This document shows positions 24,383-34,690 of a stretch of 64,000 bases of DNA, piece after piece. Under the pieces are notes generated by a model. That model had not been told where the DNA came from. It made no database searches and was given only the letters and a program-made list of their open reading frames with translations. The stretch spans positions 27,686,448 through 27,750,447 of the forward strand of contig JBBCBC010000026.1 in NCBI GenBank assembly GCA_037126765.1, written 5' to 3'. A program made the position numbers and the translations under genes. Numbering within the stretch: the first letter of the stretch is position 1; each line of letters opens with the position of its first letter. The DNA comes from Stenogyne calaminthoides (Eukaryota > Streptophyta > Magnoliopsida > Lamiales > Lamiaceae).

Positions 24383-26320
24383 ATGGCCACTCATGGACTA
24401 GGAAAGATCATGTGCAACTATGCGGAATCGCAACGAAGATCTTTGAGGATAAATTCGTTCGATTTGGAACCAATCGAGGATTACGAATCCATGGAGGTTC
24501 GAAGAAATTTGGGATCGAAACATATTGCTCTGCTCTCGCAATCCAATCGGTGATGCGGTATAAACACTTCAATTCTTGCAGAATTTGAGTGTGGATCTGA
24601 AAAACCAGAGATTTAACCGATGTCGTCGGTCAAGCGGGGAAGAAATCGATCGACAAATGCGTACATCATCGTCTGTTTGCCAAAAGCGGGCGAATCTCTC
24701 CTGCGCACACCAAGGGAGAATGAGGATGAAGAAATAGAGCTCTTAAGAGAGGCAGACAAACATCGAAAGCGGATTCATCGGGCCAATGCTCAAAAGAAAG
24801 ACAGATCTTTGTTTGACATTACATCAAAACGATCGTGGGAATCTCATTTATTCACATCGGTCAAAATGTGTACGGCATGGCGGCAAAATAATTGATGGGG
24901 CTCGAGAACATCAATTGGCACGGCTTCTGAAAGCCATCTTGCTCCAAGAACACGAAAAATTTGGAGAATCAACAAGGTTGTTATATTGAAAGACAAACCG
25001 CCAAATGGAATCGAGAATGGATCGAAGTCCTACAATGCCTTCCTCTCATCAAGGGTTATATATGGGCCACCGACGATGACAAGGAGCCCACTCAACAAAA
25101 CTGAAGAAAGGAAAGAGCAAAAGCCGCCTCATCCATTGCTTGCTCCACGTAGAAAAAACTAAATCGGTGAAGGCCGGGGAGAAGAGGCCAAAGAAACCAA
25201 AAGAACCTACCCGACTCTAGCACTAAGAAGATGAGACGAGAGAAGGATGGCGCAACAAAGAACAGAATCAGACAATTCTCAACCCGATTCGCCAGAACGA
25301 TCCTCGAGGTAGAAGCACAAGCCGATAAATCTACTTCTCCTCAACCTCAAGTTGATTCACCGGACTAAAGGTCACGAGCATGACATTAGATTGAACCGAG
25401 ATATAACCGCCCTTCTGTGTAGGAACTTGGTCGAACCAATACAAACTTCCGCCGACTTCGAAGCACAACCGTAAGAGCGTATCAGATCAACAAAGACCAT
25501 CACGAAAAAATGGTCGGACTAAGAATTGAGCGAGAGAGATTGATGAGATGTATTTCGCCCAGCTATAGTCATGGAGATCCTCACTGGAGAGATTGTTAAA
25601 AAGCTACGGATCTTATCTTACTTGTTGAGCAATGGATGGGTGGGTGCGGATGAGTTCGGCAGATTTTTTTTACGATAGATAAATCCGCTTAAAGTGGGAT
25701 TGAGCTCATATCCGATAATCTGTGAAAGCTCCGATCCACGGGAAGTTGGAATTGGGAAGAAGAAGAAAAGCGGAGATCGCTTCAAGAAGAAGCGTTTGAA
25801 ATGGTGAATTGCCGATGAAAGTGGGCTGGAACTGATTCACTGCGACCAACCACCGGAGGCACAAACAATCGAACTGTTGATGGATCCAATTCCTACATCT
25901 CAAATTTCGATCAACTTGAGGAGATCGATCTTGTCTCAAAGATCTCCGAAAGAAGAGATATAATCGATCGAGAGACAAATCGTCTCAAACAAATAAGCAA
26001 TCAGAGATCGATTCTCCCAATCCATGACCACCATATCTCGCCGAACTTACAAAATCGGGTTGATGATCAAAAGGTGGATCAAAATCAATCTTCTTTTCCG
26101 ATTTCGAGAAAAAGGCTCGAGTTATCGAAGAGAAATTTGACAAAATGATTTGGATCTGCCTTTCTACAATGGAAATCGCCAAGAAATTTGACATAAATTC
26201 GTAATCTAATGGCTCAAACTTGAGTTTATCTCGCTAATGATCTAAATCGAGCATTAAATCAACTTTGGGTCTCGACTTCCCACCTCAATGCGCTTTTTGA
26301 TCAAACCAAAAAGGGGGAAG
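24383..26320 (+). pseudogene. Env-like zone downstream of element C pol
   Basis: A 57-codon frame from 24383 (MATHGLGKIM, later FDLEPIEDYESMEVRRN) ends in a stop near 24555. Other-frame blocks continue to about 25370: LIYSHRSKCVRHGGKIIDGA near 24817, ARLLKAILLQEHEKFGES near 24920, then a Lys/Pro/Gln-rich tail. The position after pol, the length and the AAAAAGGGGGA tract at the end match the env-like or third ORF of some SIRE elements. I see no clear signal peptide, transmembrane segment or fusion peptide. The call rests mainly on position. Confidence 0.4.
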
Positions 26321-27184
26321 GATCTCGAGAAACCAACTGACACATCGAAGATAAGGCCCATGGACAAAGCTCAATTAATGGTCTTTGGGACATCAAAATC
26401 TGGACCCGATTACTCGGATGAAAAAGTGAAGCGTAAAATGACTAGTCGAATCTGGTGAGAGTAAAATTGTCAAAAAAAGCGGATGGATGAAGAAGAAAGA
26501 AGGACGGAAAAACGGGCACAAGCGAAGGGTTGAAGCGAAGTTCAAATCAAGGGCTAAGAAAGGATGGAAAATTCACGAGAACCTCGGTTACCCGGAAAGA
26601 GTCGGCGAGATCATACCAAAAAATCGCCGACACGCTAAGAGGTTTGAGGAATGGAATAAGATCGAAGTGAATGGCTTCTTGATGCCTTTGTCCTTGATCT
26701 TGTTCCAAAGAAGAATCACCGGATGATGAGTTCCTCAACCGGTTCTGAGAATAAATTTCGGACTTTTAAGTATCCGGAAAATGAGGCCAAGCTTATAAAT
26801 GTAAAGATATCTGCCAAGAGTATGATCTGTTAGTATACTCGAAGAAGGCGGATGGCTCATTTTGACCTGGCATTTGAGAGATTCTACTTTGACATCTTGA
26901 GCAAATATATAACCGATCAAGTCCGGACAACCCGATGTCAAATGGAAACTCTATCGATTTTCAATAGGATATGAGGTGAAGAATCGAGGAAAGGCGTCTA
27001 GGGATTTGCTTTTAAATTCAAAAACTTTTACGATGTAACATGTAATCATCATATCTAATGAAAAGTTTATTTTTCTCGATCCCAAGACAAAATCTCTTTG
27101 TCTTCGATTACTTGCTCTTTAATCGTTCTATACTTATCTTGTTTTGGTTTCTCAGTGTTTTGGTTTTTCATCAAAAAGGGAAAT
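26321..27184 (+). other. Spacer between env-like zone and 3' LTR of element C
   Basis: Holds basic-residue-rich frames (KRRVEAKFKSRAKKGWKIHE near 26522-26580) without family similarity, then a T-rich stretch and CATCAAAAAGGGAAAT, the purine tract for the 3' LTR. Confidence 0.5.
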
Positions 27185-28555
27185 TGTTGGGAAATTTATA
27201 GTTTTGATGAAAGTTCCAAAACACATGTAATAGGACCAGATCGGACACATTGGTGATCGATGTTTACATTATTGCTATAGGAGACCGGTTGATAATGATT
27301 GTATAGAAAAACGATGTAATAGATAGGTCACATATTGGGGAACTCAATATGTATAGGTCCGATCTGAAGAATCGGAAGAAAGGCGATTTAAAGCGGAATC
27401 GCTAAACGAGCGGAAGATCGGTCGAATCGATCTTGTCGGATAACTTCACGGAATTTTTGATTTCGGAAGATCGGACGAAGACCCTCATCGGAAGTCGACC
27501 CGGTTGAAAAAGGTTCATCGTGGTTTGATCATTACCAAATTCATAAGATGAAAATGTTTCATCTTATCATACGTCCGCGATCCGAACAAGATGAATACCA
27601 ACCTTAGTTGGAGGAACAACAACGCAAAGCAAGGCTTCCATCCGATAAGGAAGAAACACGTATGAACAGAAATGATATCGCGGGATTCGAAAAAGATATT
27701 AATCAAACGTCACATCAAAAGTTATTAAAATCGAGATTCAAATTGCTCTGGCTCTTTTGATTCAAGGTCTATAAAATGGGATCTAGTGAAAAATGGAAAT
27801 CTTGGACAAACAACATAATCACGAAAAACTATAGTCGATTTCATACGAAGAACACAACAACAAGCTTATTTTATATTGTGTTCATCCCATAAGTTCTTAG
27901 CAAGAAATCTTTTCATCTGGATAGCTTTGTAAGCAAGGAAAGATTTCATAGTTGGAACCTCAACAATCTTACCCCAAACCCCCAAGTTAGGATAAGTTGT
28001 TTAGCAAGATTTATCTAGAGTTTCTAATCTTGATTTACGGGATCGGTTTATGAGAACTCTTAAAACATCTGTTGGTGTCTTGTGTTGGACTAACACACTA
28101 AACTAAGTCCGGTCGGTTAAGATCGGTTAAGTTGGTGCCCTTGTGAAAGGAAGAGTGGACGATGGGGATTTGGTTTGTCGAACCACTATAAATCTTGTGT
28201 GCCTTCTTTGCTTTGATTAAGCGCTCTCTCATCGCGCAATCCGCATACATTCTAAGTTAAGGTGACACCAAGCTTACGATCGATCGGACTGAAATTTACG
28301 TCATCGATTAAATAGATAAAACTTGGAATCGATTTATACAAACCGGTTTTTCACGGGTAAAACTTAAAAGCTTCCACATCGGTTAATAATGATAGTTACC
28401 GAACCGAATTTTCGGCGTTCGAAGAAGTTGGTTATCGAGACCAAATCGATTCACTCGACTGAAGCTATAAACACACGATCTGACGAAAAGTTTTTTTAAG
28501 TCTATTCACCCCCCCTCTAGACTTACGCTTTCACATAACCCGTTCGGGACCTACA
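27185..28555 (+). repeat. 3' LTR of element C
   Basis: 1371 bp, the partner of 15685-17145. Preceded by the purine tract AAAAAGGGAAA and followed by TTCCTCATT, where element B's LTR resumes. Compared with the 5' copy it has several short deletions and replaced words. Confidence 0.9.
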
Positions 28556-29400
28556 TTCCTCATTAAATTGAAAATTATGAATAAAAAAGGGAGAAAGTTT
28601 TTTTTGAATTTTGTTATGGAATGAAGATATGTATTCTTGGAATACAAGATTATCTCATTAAATTCAAGAAATCTCCCACTTGGTTATTCATTAAGAGATT
28701 TTTAAATTTTTGGAAAATAGAGGGCAAGAAAGATTTTCTTGATTTTCTTGAAAAGATATTATGGAAGATATGTATTTCTTGAAATACAAGAATATCTCAT
28801 AAATTCAAGAAGATCTAAATCTTGAAATCTTGCCCAAATTTTCAAAAAATTATACCATAAAATAGAGGAGGTGGATTTTTTATGGAATATTTTAATTATG
28901 GGAAAAAAAGAATATATGGGATATATTCAAGATTTCTTGGTGACCAAGAAAAGTCTTTTCCCACATTGAAAATTCACATAAATTCGTGCCCCCCTCCTCT
29001 CCTATAAAATAGGGGATGATTAGTTCATTCCCAAGTACAATTCCATGTCTTTGGAAATATTAGCAAATCCACAAAAGTGGTGCAACAAAGTTTATTTTTT
29101 CCTTTTTGTTAATTGTCATGAGTATCCTTCCAACGGATTGTCGAAAAGGGCTAAGGGAATACTTGGGAAGTCCTTTTGGTTAGTCCGTCCGACCGAAGTC
29201 ACCGCCATCCCAGGAGGTACGTTCACGTAAACCCGTAGATTCCGCATGCGTAGGTTTTACGTGGCTTTTATATGCATGATATGTTGTTGCAATTATTATT
29301 TGAATTAATATAGGATTAATTCATGCTAGTAATAATTAATGAATTAAATTTATATTTAAATATTCACCCCTAATAGATCTGTGCGAATCATTACCCAACA
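28556..29400 (+). repeat. 3' LTR of element B, right part
   Basis: Continues element B's 3' LTR from CCTCATTAAATT and matches about 8689-9528, including the CTCCTATAAAATAGGGG promoter-like box near 28997. Ends TTACCCAACA, after which element A resumes with TTACCTCCACC. Confidence 0.9.
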
Positions 29401-31040
29401 TTACCTCCACCTGCACCTAAACCGACTCACTCCATGACAACTCGAGTAAAATTTGGTATTTTCAAGCCTAAGCATCTCACTTATTATGCTCAGTCTTCTT
29501 TATTCAATGCTCTTGTTACAGCTCGTGAGCCTAAAGGGTTCAAGTCGTGACAAACATCCAGAATGGCTTGCTGCTATGGACGAGGAAATTTCTGCTCTTC
29601 GATTGAATGATACATGGGATCTGTCCCTCGCCACCGCTACTAATATCGTTGGATCGAAATGGGTTTTAAATCACGAAGTTTTTGGCGAGATGGTTCTATT
29701 GATCGGCATAAGGCTCGCCTTTTGTTGCTCAAGGGTTTACCCAATTACCGAGATTTGATTACTCTCACACTTTTAGTCCCAGTAGTCAAAGCCTCCATCA
29801 TTCGTCGTCCTCTCTCGGGGTGTGTGATGCAACACCGCCTTTGCATAAACTTGATGTGAAGAATGCATTTCTTAATGGTATTCTTCCAAAGCCTGTCTTT
29901 ATGGAGCAACCTCCGGGATATGTTGATATGCGCTACCCGAATCATGTATGCCACCTAAAAAAGGCTCTATATGGCTTAAAACAGGCTCCTCGGGCATGGT
30001 TTCAAAGGCTAAGTGATTTTCTTCTTAGCATTGGGTTTCTATGTAGTAAATCGGATTCCTCTCTTTTTATCTACTTTCAAGGATCATCTACATTATATCT
30101 TCTTGTATATGTTGATGATTTTATACTTACAGGAAATTCACAGGAGCTCATCACTTCTTTTATTTCTCGTCTCCAACGAGAATTTGCCATTAAGGATTTG
30201 GGCAAGCTTGGATACTTCTTGGGTCTAGAGTTCACTTATACACTGCAAGGTCTTTTCCTGAATCAAGCTAAATATGCTCGGGATATTCTTAAACGGGCTA
30301 ATCTTGAGGATGTTAAGCGTGTCTCCACTCCATTAGCTGTTGGTTTTCAACTAGCTTCTACTGGTCCTTTGTTTGATGATCCTACTCTATAAAGATCTCT
30401 AGTTGGTGCCCTACAGTATCTCACTATAACGCGACCTGATCTTTGCTTTGCTGTAAATCTGGTCAGTCAATTTCTTCAACAACCAACAATCGAGCATTTT
30501 CAAGCTGTTAAACGTATTCTCCGGTATGTCAAGAGTACTCCTGATTATGGGCTATCTTTCTCCTCTGGTTCATCTCCATCTTTAGTGGGTTACTCTGATG
30601 CTGATTGGGCTCGATGTCTAGAGACTCGACGATCCACTTATGGATACTCCATCTATCTCGGTGGTAATCTAGTTTCTTGGAGTGCTCGGAAACAACCTAC
30701 AGTCTCTCGCTCCAGTTGTGAATCCGAGTATGCCGCCTCTGAAATGATCTCTATCACTCATCTTCTAAAAGAGCTTCGAGTTTCGTGTTCAGAATCTCCT
30801 GTTTTGTTATGTGACAATAATAGCGCCATTTTTCTTAGCCAAAATCCTGTGGCTCATAAACGGGCTAAGCACATTGGCATCGACTATCATTTTATACGAG
30901 AATTAGTGTCTTCTGGTAAGCTAGTCACTCAGTTTGTTTCTTCTGAGTTATAAATTGCCGATATCTTCACCAAGAGTTTACCTCGCCCGCTATTTGAGTT
31001 CTTCAGACCCAAGCTTCGAGTGGAGTCACACCCCACGTCT
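29401..31040 (+). pseudogene. Element A reverse transcriptase-RNase H remnant
   Basis: The best-preserved pol segment of the nest. RT opens with WLAAMDEEISALRLNDTWDL near 29561-29620, breaks near 29650-29820, then runs open from 29820 to 30392: LDVKNAFLNG, ALYGLKQAPRAWF, the catalytic LLVYVDDF near 30103-30123, and KDLGKLGYFLGLEF. A stop at 30390-30392 replaces a sense codon within DPTL-RSLVGALQY. RNase H runs 30585-30953 (GYSDADWARC, SRSSCESEYAA, LLCDNNSAI, KHIGIDYHF) and is cut by a second stop at 30951-30953 before IADIFTKSLP. Both stops could arise from single changes. Wording suggests Ale/Retrofit. Confidence 0.9.
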
Positions 31041-31042
31041 CG

Positions 31043-31054
31043 CTTGAGGGGGGA
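31043..31054 (+). promoter_or_regulatory. Polypurine tract of element A
   Basis: CTTGAGGGGGGA immediately precedes the 3' LTR start TGATAGAAAC, as required for plus-strand DNA priming. Confidence 0.8.
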
Positions 31055-31262
31055 TGATAGAAACAGATAATTAGAAACAGATAATTAGCATTGATAGAAA
31101 CAGATAATTAGCATTATTCTATTGCTTAATTATAGGAATTGATGTATTGATTAATTCCTTTGATTGTGTATATTTACTAGAATAAAGTTGATCAAGTTGT
31201 ATATATATGATACGTCCTTGTACAATGAAATCATTTAATAAAAGTATTATTCTTATTTTACA
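31055..31262 (+). repeat. 3' LTR of element A
   Basis: 208 bp, 23 bp longer than the 5' LTR because its first part (TGATAGAAACAGATAATTAG plus CAT) is repeated. Ends CTTATTTTACA and is followed by target duplication CTTGT at 31263-31267. Confidence 0.93.
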
Positions 31263-31267
31263 CTTGT

Positions 31268-32010
31268 ACACTTTACTACCTTTTCTTGACTAACTCAAAA
31301 TAAAAATTGGGAAGAAAAAAAAATACTATCACAAATGGACTTCTTTGTGCTTCGATGTATATTTATTTTCTTGTTTTTTATTTTCATGATTTTTTTTAAA
31401 TGATTAGTTTTAAAAAATGAGAGTGTGGTTGGATGTAGAAAAAGTGTAATGATTATAGTTAATGTGATATGTCTGTTGAAAATGAGAATGTGATTGGATG
31501 TGATTTTTTTTTTAATAGTTAGTATGATAAAATTTAATTTGTGTTGTATTGCATTAATAAAATAATTTTATTATTAAAGTGTGTTTATATTAAATTTATA
31601 TATTTTAATAATTTTATTTTTAAAGTATATTCGATAACAAAAAATTTATGTATTTTAATATTTTAGATATTAATATAACGTTAATGTTAATAAAAATATT
31701 CTATTATTAATAATATTATTACAATAATACTAAAATAACACCAAAACATATAATTATTGATATTCTCGATATCATAATTAAATTAAAACATATTTAATAG
31801 TATGTCATATAAACATTTATATTATATATGAGACACTTGCATGAGACGGTCTTATGGTGAAACGAAGTATAATTTAGCATTGAGGGATGAATATCGACTT
31901 GTGTTAAGTTGTACTTTGTCTCATACATCTGATCGTCTCATACGAATTCTTATCTATAATAATATTTTTCTAGCGCCATATTAATATTATAATAAAATTT
32001 AATATAAAAT
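31268..32010. other. AT-rich intergenic DNA after the nest
   Basis: No gene visible. 31828-31965 contains facing copies of GAGACGGTCT / AGATGTATGAGAC-like sequence, a pattern of a small plant MITE, but its limits are unclear. 31540-31830 is low-complexity A/T. Confidence 0.5.
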
Positions 32011-32011
32011 A

Positions 32012-32227
32012 CTTGCTCCGTCCTGTTTTAAATATTTGGTTCGTGTTTTAGCGAGCGAATTGTTTATTAGTATTTGAAATGATAAATATATTTTTAAAGT
32101 GTTACCCCTCATTTATCCTACACTTCCTTAAAAAAATTATTTTACCATTTTATATAATAATAAGCAACTCGTTCGCTAAAACTAGAGTCAAAAGTGAAAT
32201 GGTCAAACAAAAACTGGATGGGGGTAG
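32012..32227. mobile_element. Stowaway-like MITE
   Basis: The left end is CTTGCTCCGTCCTG and the right end, reversed, is CTACCCCCATCCAG. These are CTCCNTCC-type Tc1/mariner ends. TA dinucleotides flank both sides (32010-32011 and 32228-32229). The interior carries facing CGAGCGAATTG / CAACTCGTTCGC, so it can fold. A diverged relative is at about 34440-34690. Confidence 0.65.
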
Positions 32228-32229
32228 TA

Positions 32230-33081
32230 TTATATTAGAAAACTTATTGCTACTATTATTAATATGTTGAGTATAAATTTTTTAATAATAATAATATAAA
32301 ATATTATAATATTTTAATTAATATTATTAATATAATAATATTATTAAAAAAAATAATACAAATATCCACATTATAATAGTATTAGTGATAATAAAATAAA
32401 AAATGATATATAATACTAATATTTTTAATAATATCAATATTTAATAAATAATAATATGCAAATTATATAAATTGCTATAATAATATTTATTCTTTCACTT
32501 TTACGTTATTACAATATTTAGTTTTAAGAATATACTAATAGTACTTATATTCTTTAATATATTGAGAAAAACTTATAATATAGTTAGTATTTTAACATTG
32601 TCATATTACTAATTATATTATTTTTTAAAACTAAAAATTATTGTATTAATATTATTAATAGTTAATAAAAATTAACAAAAAAATATAATAGTGTTGTGAA
32701 AAGTATTATAATAATATTTAATATTAACAATATTTTATTAAAAAATTATTTTCAATATTTATATTATTAATAAAATTATTAATGTAAAAATATATGTAGT
32801 TATTAATATTAATATTATAATGAGAATTGAAGTGAACAGTATTGAAAAAATGAATAGCGTGAGATTTAAAGTTGAATAGTAATAAGAATGGTGGGTGAAT
32901 AGTATGAAGAATTGAAAGTGAATAGTAATAAAAATTAAGAGTGAATAGTATTAAAAAATAAGAAAATTTCTTAAAAAATGAAAATTGAGAAAAAAATGGA
33001 AAAAAGCTTCACAACCAAGCACAGCCTAAGTTTCAAGTTTTACTTTTTTCGTATTTATAGTTGGTCATATAAATTTTCATT
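32230..33081. other. Low-complexity AT-rich DNA
   Basis: Dominated by ATTATTAAT/TAATAATAT words, followed by four imperfect GTGAATAGTA-type repeats at 32830-32960. No gene. Confidence 0.6.
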
Positions 33082-33095
33082 TTAATAAATCTGAT

Positions 33096-33294
33096 TATTT
33101 TTTTGATAACCCGATATCTGACTCGAAGATTGACTAATTCGGGGGACTAGAACCCACCGTTTATTAGTGAGAGCCCCACTTCAAGCCAGAACTGAGCTCT
33201 GTATGAACTGACTCATCTCAAGAGTTGTTCGCACCTAAGGGGTTTCGAACCTGAGACTTAGAGAGGAGCATACTCCTAAGTCTCAAGTCTACAC
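33096..33294 (-). mobile_element. tRNA-derived SINE, family 1, with 14-bp target duplication
   Basis: Flanked by a perfect direct repeat TTAATAAATCTGAT (33082-33095 and 33295-33308). On the minus strand the element starts GTGTAGACTTGAGACTTAGG, has a pol III B box GGTTCGAAACC at 33251-33241 and ends in a short A-rich tail next to the left duplication. These are the marks of target-primed SINE insertion. The A-box end appears 5'-truncated here. A relative with a visible A box is at 53140-53270. Confidence 0.75.
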
Positions 33295-33563
33295 TTAATA
33301 AATCTGATCCTTTTAATTTTAATTTTAGCCATTTTCGTCGAATAATTTAAAATTTGATTCAAAAATTAACATAGTTTTTTTATTCTGGACATGTCGATGG
33401 TTGTCACCGCTCTCATTTGAACTGTCTTTCATCACGAAAGAAAAACTCTAAATCAATTTCATGTTTTGATTACACTTCCTCCATGGATCGCAATTTCAAA
33501 ATCATGAATTTCATTTATTATTGTCGAAAAATTTCGAATGAATTACGTTGAGACAAGGGTCGA

Positions 33564-34223
33564 AAGTGTTTTCATAATCGAACCGGCGATCAAACCGGAC
33601 TGAGCACCGGTTAATGGTTCAGTCGGTTGGACCGGAGGTCCAACCGGTAAAATGACAATGTGTAATTTAAAAAAAAAATATAAATAGGCAAGACCAAAAG
33701 TAAAACTAAGCAAAAATGAAGCTCAAATATTTGGCCCAAATCCCAACTCTTATAAATGGGCTTTCTACCCTAATTTATCTCTTGCATCTCTCTCTTAAAA
33801 ACATCAAAAACATTGTCGCCTCTTGGTAACATTGTCGTCGTGGATGAGAGATCCAATCTTGACCAGGTATTAATTTTCCTTAGATTTTATAGTTAACAAA
33901 AATTATGCCGCACGTTTCTCTCTCCTCTTTCATCAACAATTCTGCCGCACATCTCTATCTCCTATCATTAATAATTCTGCCTACTATGAAAGAGAATGAA
34001 TGAAGAAAAGGAGAGAAAAGAACATAGAACACACAATTTTGAGGTTTGCAGAATGATTAAAGAAAAAATTTGAGAGAAACCCGGTTGAACCGGTTCATAT
34101 GATTTTGACCGGTCCTGACAGTTTTGACCGATTCGACCATAAAAATGGATTTATGTGTGTAATCGGACCGATCCTGGAGACAGTTGACGGTTAAAATCAG
34201 CCGATCCGATTCTAAAAACACTG
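33564..34223. mobile_element. ACCGGTT-rich hAT-type repeat, old copy
   Basis: The left end AGTGTTTTCATAATCGAACC and the right end CTAAAAACACTG are inverted and match the better-kept hAT MITE at 55249-55669. Internal GACCGGTT and GGTTGAACCGG words are abundant. No intact target duplication. A leader-like stretch with TATAAATGGG near 33750 and short frames inside do not form a recognisable gene. Confidence 0.55.
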
Positions 34224-34439
34224 GGATATTAAATTAAATCACAGAATGTATCATTTAGCACACTCGAACTCAAAGCTTCAAAATTAACTTTGAGCATTCA
34301 ACCACTGACGCAACCATGTTTCTTATAAATTTAGTCATATTGTTAAATATATCACAGAATTGTACAAAATCGCAGAGGTTCAGTGCCCCTCTTGGGTCCT
34401 TAATGTATCCGTCCTTTCAACTTGTTATATTAAAATATA

Positions 34440-34690
34440 TAATTTTTTTATAAAATATTTTATACTTTCTTTGTTTAAAATTTATTTCTACATTCACTAT
34501 TTAACTCGTATTTTAGTTAACAAATTGTTTATTAATATTAAAATAATAAAAAAATATTTAAGGTGGGCGTATGATATAGCTATCCCTCATCTATCTTACA
34601 ATATTTTAAAACTCATTTTATCATTTTATATATTATAAACAACTCGCTCAATAAAGTACAAATTAAAATATGAAATGCGTAATTGAGTTT
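34440..34690. mobile_element. Diverged relative of the 32.0 kb Stowaway-like MITE
   Basis: Shares the order of blocks with 32012-32227: TTAACAAATTGTTTATTA, TATCCCTCATCTATCTTACA, then ATAAACAACTCGCTCA. Termini are eroded, so the limits are approximate. Confidence 0.45.

Larger units (their letters stand above)
15685..28555 (+). mobile_element. Copia element C (SIRE/Sirevirus-like), innermost
   Basis: A 12.9 kb Ty1/copia element inserted in B's 3' LTR. LTRs 15685-17145 and 27185-28555 start TGTTGGGAAATTTATAG and end CGGGACCTACA. A perfect PBS, TGGTATCAGAGC, lies at 17148-17159. Target duplication ATTTC is on the left; the right copy reads (A)TTC, one base short. Order is gag, DSG-type protease, integrase, RT, RNase H, then about 5 kb before the 3' LTR. 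The long LTRs, the CSRHG protease wording, purine tracts AAAAAGGGGGA (26310) and AAAAAGGGAAA (27173), and the long 3' region fit the SIRE/Maximus lineage, some members of which carry an env-like ORF. All frames are broken. Confidence 0.9.
7667..29400 (+). mobile_element. Copia element B, inserted in element A
   Basis: A Ty1/copia element in the same orientation as A, inserted between A's integrase and RT. 5' LTR 7667-9528; 3' LTR 14704-15684 continued at 28556-29400, because element C landed inside it. LTRs start TGTTGGGGATTATC and end TTACCCAACA. Flanks are TTACAT on the left and TTACCT on the right, an imperfect target duplication. Own internal DNA is 9529-14703 (about 5.2 kb) with gag, protease, integrase, RT and RNase H remnants. 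A truncated relative lies at 59690-61762. The long LTR suggests the Angela/Tork side of Copia (inference). Confidence 0.9.
5801..31262 (+). mobile_element. Copia element A, outermost of a three-level nest
   Basis: A Ty1/copia retrotransposon inserted at a site duplicated as CTTGT (5796-5800 and 31263-31267, perfect match). LTRs are 5801-5985 and 31055-31262, both starting TG and ending CA. A PBS-like stretch follows the 5' LTR and a purine tract precedes the 3' LTR. Its own internal DNA is only 5986-7666 plus 29401-31054, about 3.3 kb. The rest is element B with element C inside. Domain order is protease, integrase, RT, RNase H, which is the Copia order. Most of gag is missing: the protease motif lies only about 26 codons after the first ATG. 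Short LTRs and RT/RNase H wording suggest the Ale/Retrofit lineage (inference). Confidence 0.93.

Noticed and set aside
24383..26320. Confident viral envelope protein call
   Set aside because: No signal peptide, membrane anchor or fusion motif is visible and frames are broken; only a positional env-like label is kept.
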